This document shows positions 63,885 through 64,000 of a stretch of 64,000 nucleotides of DNA, piece after piece; the stretch's first letter is position 1, and every line of letters starts with the position of its first letter. A program made the position numbers and the translations under genes. The notes under the pieces are model-generated. The model was not told the DNA's origin, searched no databases, and worked only from the letters and a program-made list of their open reading frames with translations. This DNA comes from Pleurodeles waltl (taxonomy: Eukaryota; Chordata; Amphibia; Caudata; Salamandridae), in the NCBI RefSeq assembly GCF_031143425.1, contig NC_090443.1:1055229554-1055293553 (forward strand), written 5' to 3'.

Positions 63885-64000
63885 ATCCTTCCCAGCAGGC
63901 ACTGGTGTCAAGAAGTGACACAAGCACGTGCATCCTTCACAGCAGGCAGTGGTGTCACATGTGCTTGTGTGACACAAGCACATGTGCGCCCTCTGCAGCG
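63885..64000. repeat. Type II landmark, cut by window end
   Basis: Copy at +9,584 bp of the 54,301 landmark: palindrome 63,956-63,986 is complete; only the first 15 bases of the marker (from 63,986) are inside the window. Confidence 0.9.

Larger units (their letters stand above)
1..64000. repeat. 73-bp tandem satellite array filling the whole window
   Basis: Every line of the window is built from one 73-bp monomer. Its successive words are ATCCTTCACAGCAGGCA, then C(C/T)GGTGTCAAGAAG, TGCACACCCCAG(A/G)GCAGG, C(A/G)CGAGTGTGACAC and AAGCACGTG(T/C). A typical copy has 21 A, 10 T, 22 C and 20 G. Common length variants are a 71-bp form in which GGCACTGGTGTC becomes GACACCAGTC, and a 75-bp form with two extra bases before ATCC (CACATGTGCATCC or CACATGTACATCC). 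All monomers share one orientation; the only inverted stretch seen is the 15-bp arm in the type II junctions. No unrelated insertion over about 20 bp was noticed. The array runs past both window edges. No gene is supported anywhere in it. I do not recognise the family and assign no function. Confidence 0.98.
54840..64000. repeat. 9,584-bp tandem unit, copy 2 (cut by window end)
   Basis: 9,161 bp of the second copy are present. Only three substitutions against copy 1 were found: 56,704 A against 47,120 C, 62,099 G against 52,515 C, and 63,247 G against 53,663 A. No net indel occurs, since all landmarks keep the 9,584-bp offset. A base-by-base alignment may add a few more. Either this is a very recent tandem duplication or an assembly has duplicated the segment. 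Confidence 0.92.

Noticed and set aside
1..64000. Hundreds of 60-140-codon open frames on both strands, including Cys-rich ones on the - strand that superficially resemble Cys-rich structural proteins
   Set aside because: A 73-bp period forces a 219-bp repeat in each frame, giving recurring 61-69-codon frames. Variation follows CpG sites on the DNA and not codon positions, and both strands are equally open.
1..64000. CRISPR array
   Set aside because: The repeats are contiguous head-to-tail copies with no unique spacers, no leader and no cas genes, and the monomer is far longer than a CRISPR repeat.
1..64000. CENP-B box or telomeric repeat within the monomer
   Set aside because: The TTCG and CGGGA elements of the CENP-B box are not in the typical monomer, and no TTAGGG runs were seen. 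Centromeric or telomeric location cannot be inferred from motifs.
1..64000. Identity with the human ACRO1 satellite (about 147-bp unit, close to two monomers here)
   Set aside because: Only the length agrees. I cannot recall or verify sequence similarity, so no family name is assigned; a search against a repeat library would decide.
1..64000. T-box-like half site in GAGTGTGACAC
   Set aside because: It only partly resembles the known half site and is a fixed part of a repeat; nothing suggests selection for binding.
1..64000. A previously undescribed gene system hidden in the array
   Set aside because: I looked on both strands for any stretch not explained by the monomer. Apart from the marker, the small junction deletions and the 31-bp palindrome, nothing remains unexplained.

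Overview
The whole 64 kb window is one uninterrupted, head-to-tail tandem array (a satellite or giant minisatellite) with a basic monomer of 73 bp, about 870-880 copies, all in the same orientation. I see no protein-coding gene, RNA gene, transposon, origin, promoter or terminator. The array is already running at base 1 and is cut in mid-monomer at base 64,000, so the full locus is longer. I do not recognise the satellite family. Because 73 is not a multiple of 3, every reading frame meets the TGA of the monomer word GTGTGACAC about once per three monomers (219 bp). This yields hundreds of short, near-identical open frames on both strands that are by-products of the repeat.

The organism is most likely a vertebrate, by inference only. 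The evidence is a gene-free, megasatellite-like locus; multi-kilobase higher-order repeats; and systematic CpG to TpG/CpA variation at four or five fixed monomer sites (GCACGAG/GCATGAG/GCACAAG, CACGTG/CACATG/CATGTG, ACCGGT/ACTGGT/ACCAGT, GCGCGAG/GCGTGAG). That is the pattern expected where CpG is methylated. A typical monomer is about 57% GC and poor in T on this strand (about 14% T against 29% A).

Layout, with block edges accurate to roughly a monomer unless stated. 1-1,019 matches 9,784 onward. 1,020-10,050 is a 3,575-3,577-bp higher-order repeat (about 49 monomers) in two full copies and one partial. 10,050-14,259 is a mosaic. 14,260-17,757 is a 1,749-bp unit in two copies. 17,758-22,649 is mosaic with a nested 442-bp duplication. 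22,650-28,243 is a 2,797-bp unit in two copies. 28,300-34,146 is a 3,243-bp unit, one copy carrying a nested 655-bp duplication. 34,240-45,255 is a second, shortened pass through the 10.5-24.7 kb region. 45,256-64,000 is a 9,584-bp unit, one complete and one truncated copy, differing by only three substitutions that I found; it holds a nested 2,351-bp duplication.

Two composite landmarks recur. Type I (7 copies) is a 53-bp deletion monomer, exactly eight 73-bp monomers that are mostly CpG-rich, then a strongly diverged marker monomer. Type II (6 copies) is a 47-bp truncated monomer, a 56-bp rearranged monomer holding a perfect 31-bp inverted repeat, then the same marker. They act as barcodes that expose the nested duplication history. 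Features that may have function, all inferred, are a near-universal E-box-like hexamer once per monomer, a dimer length (146 bp) close to a nucleosome core, and the small fold-back palindrome.
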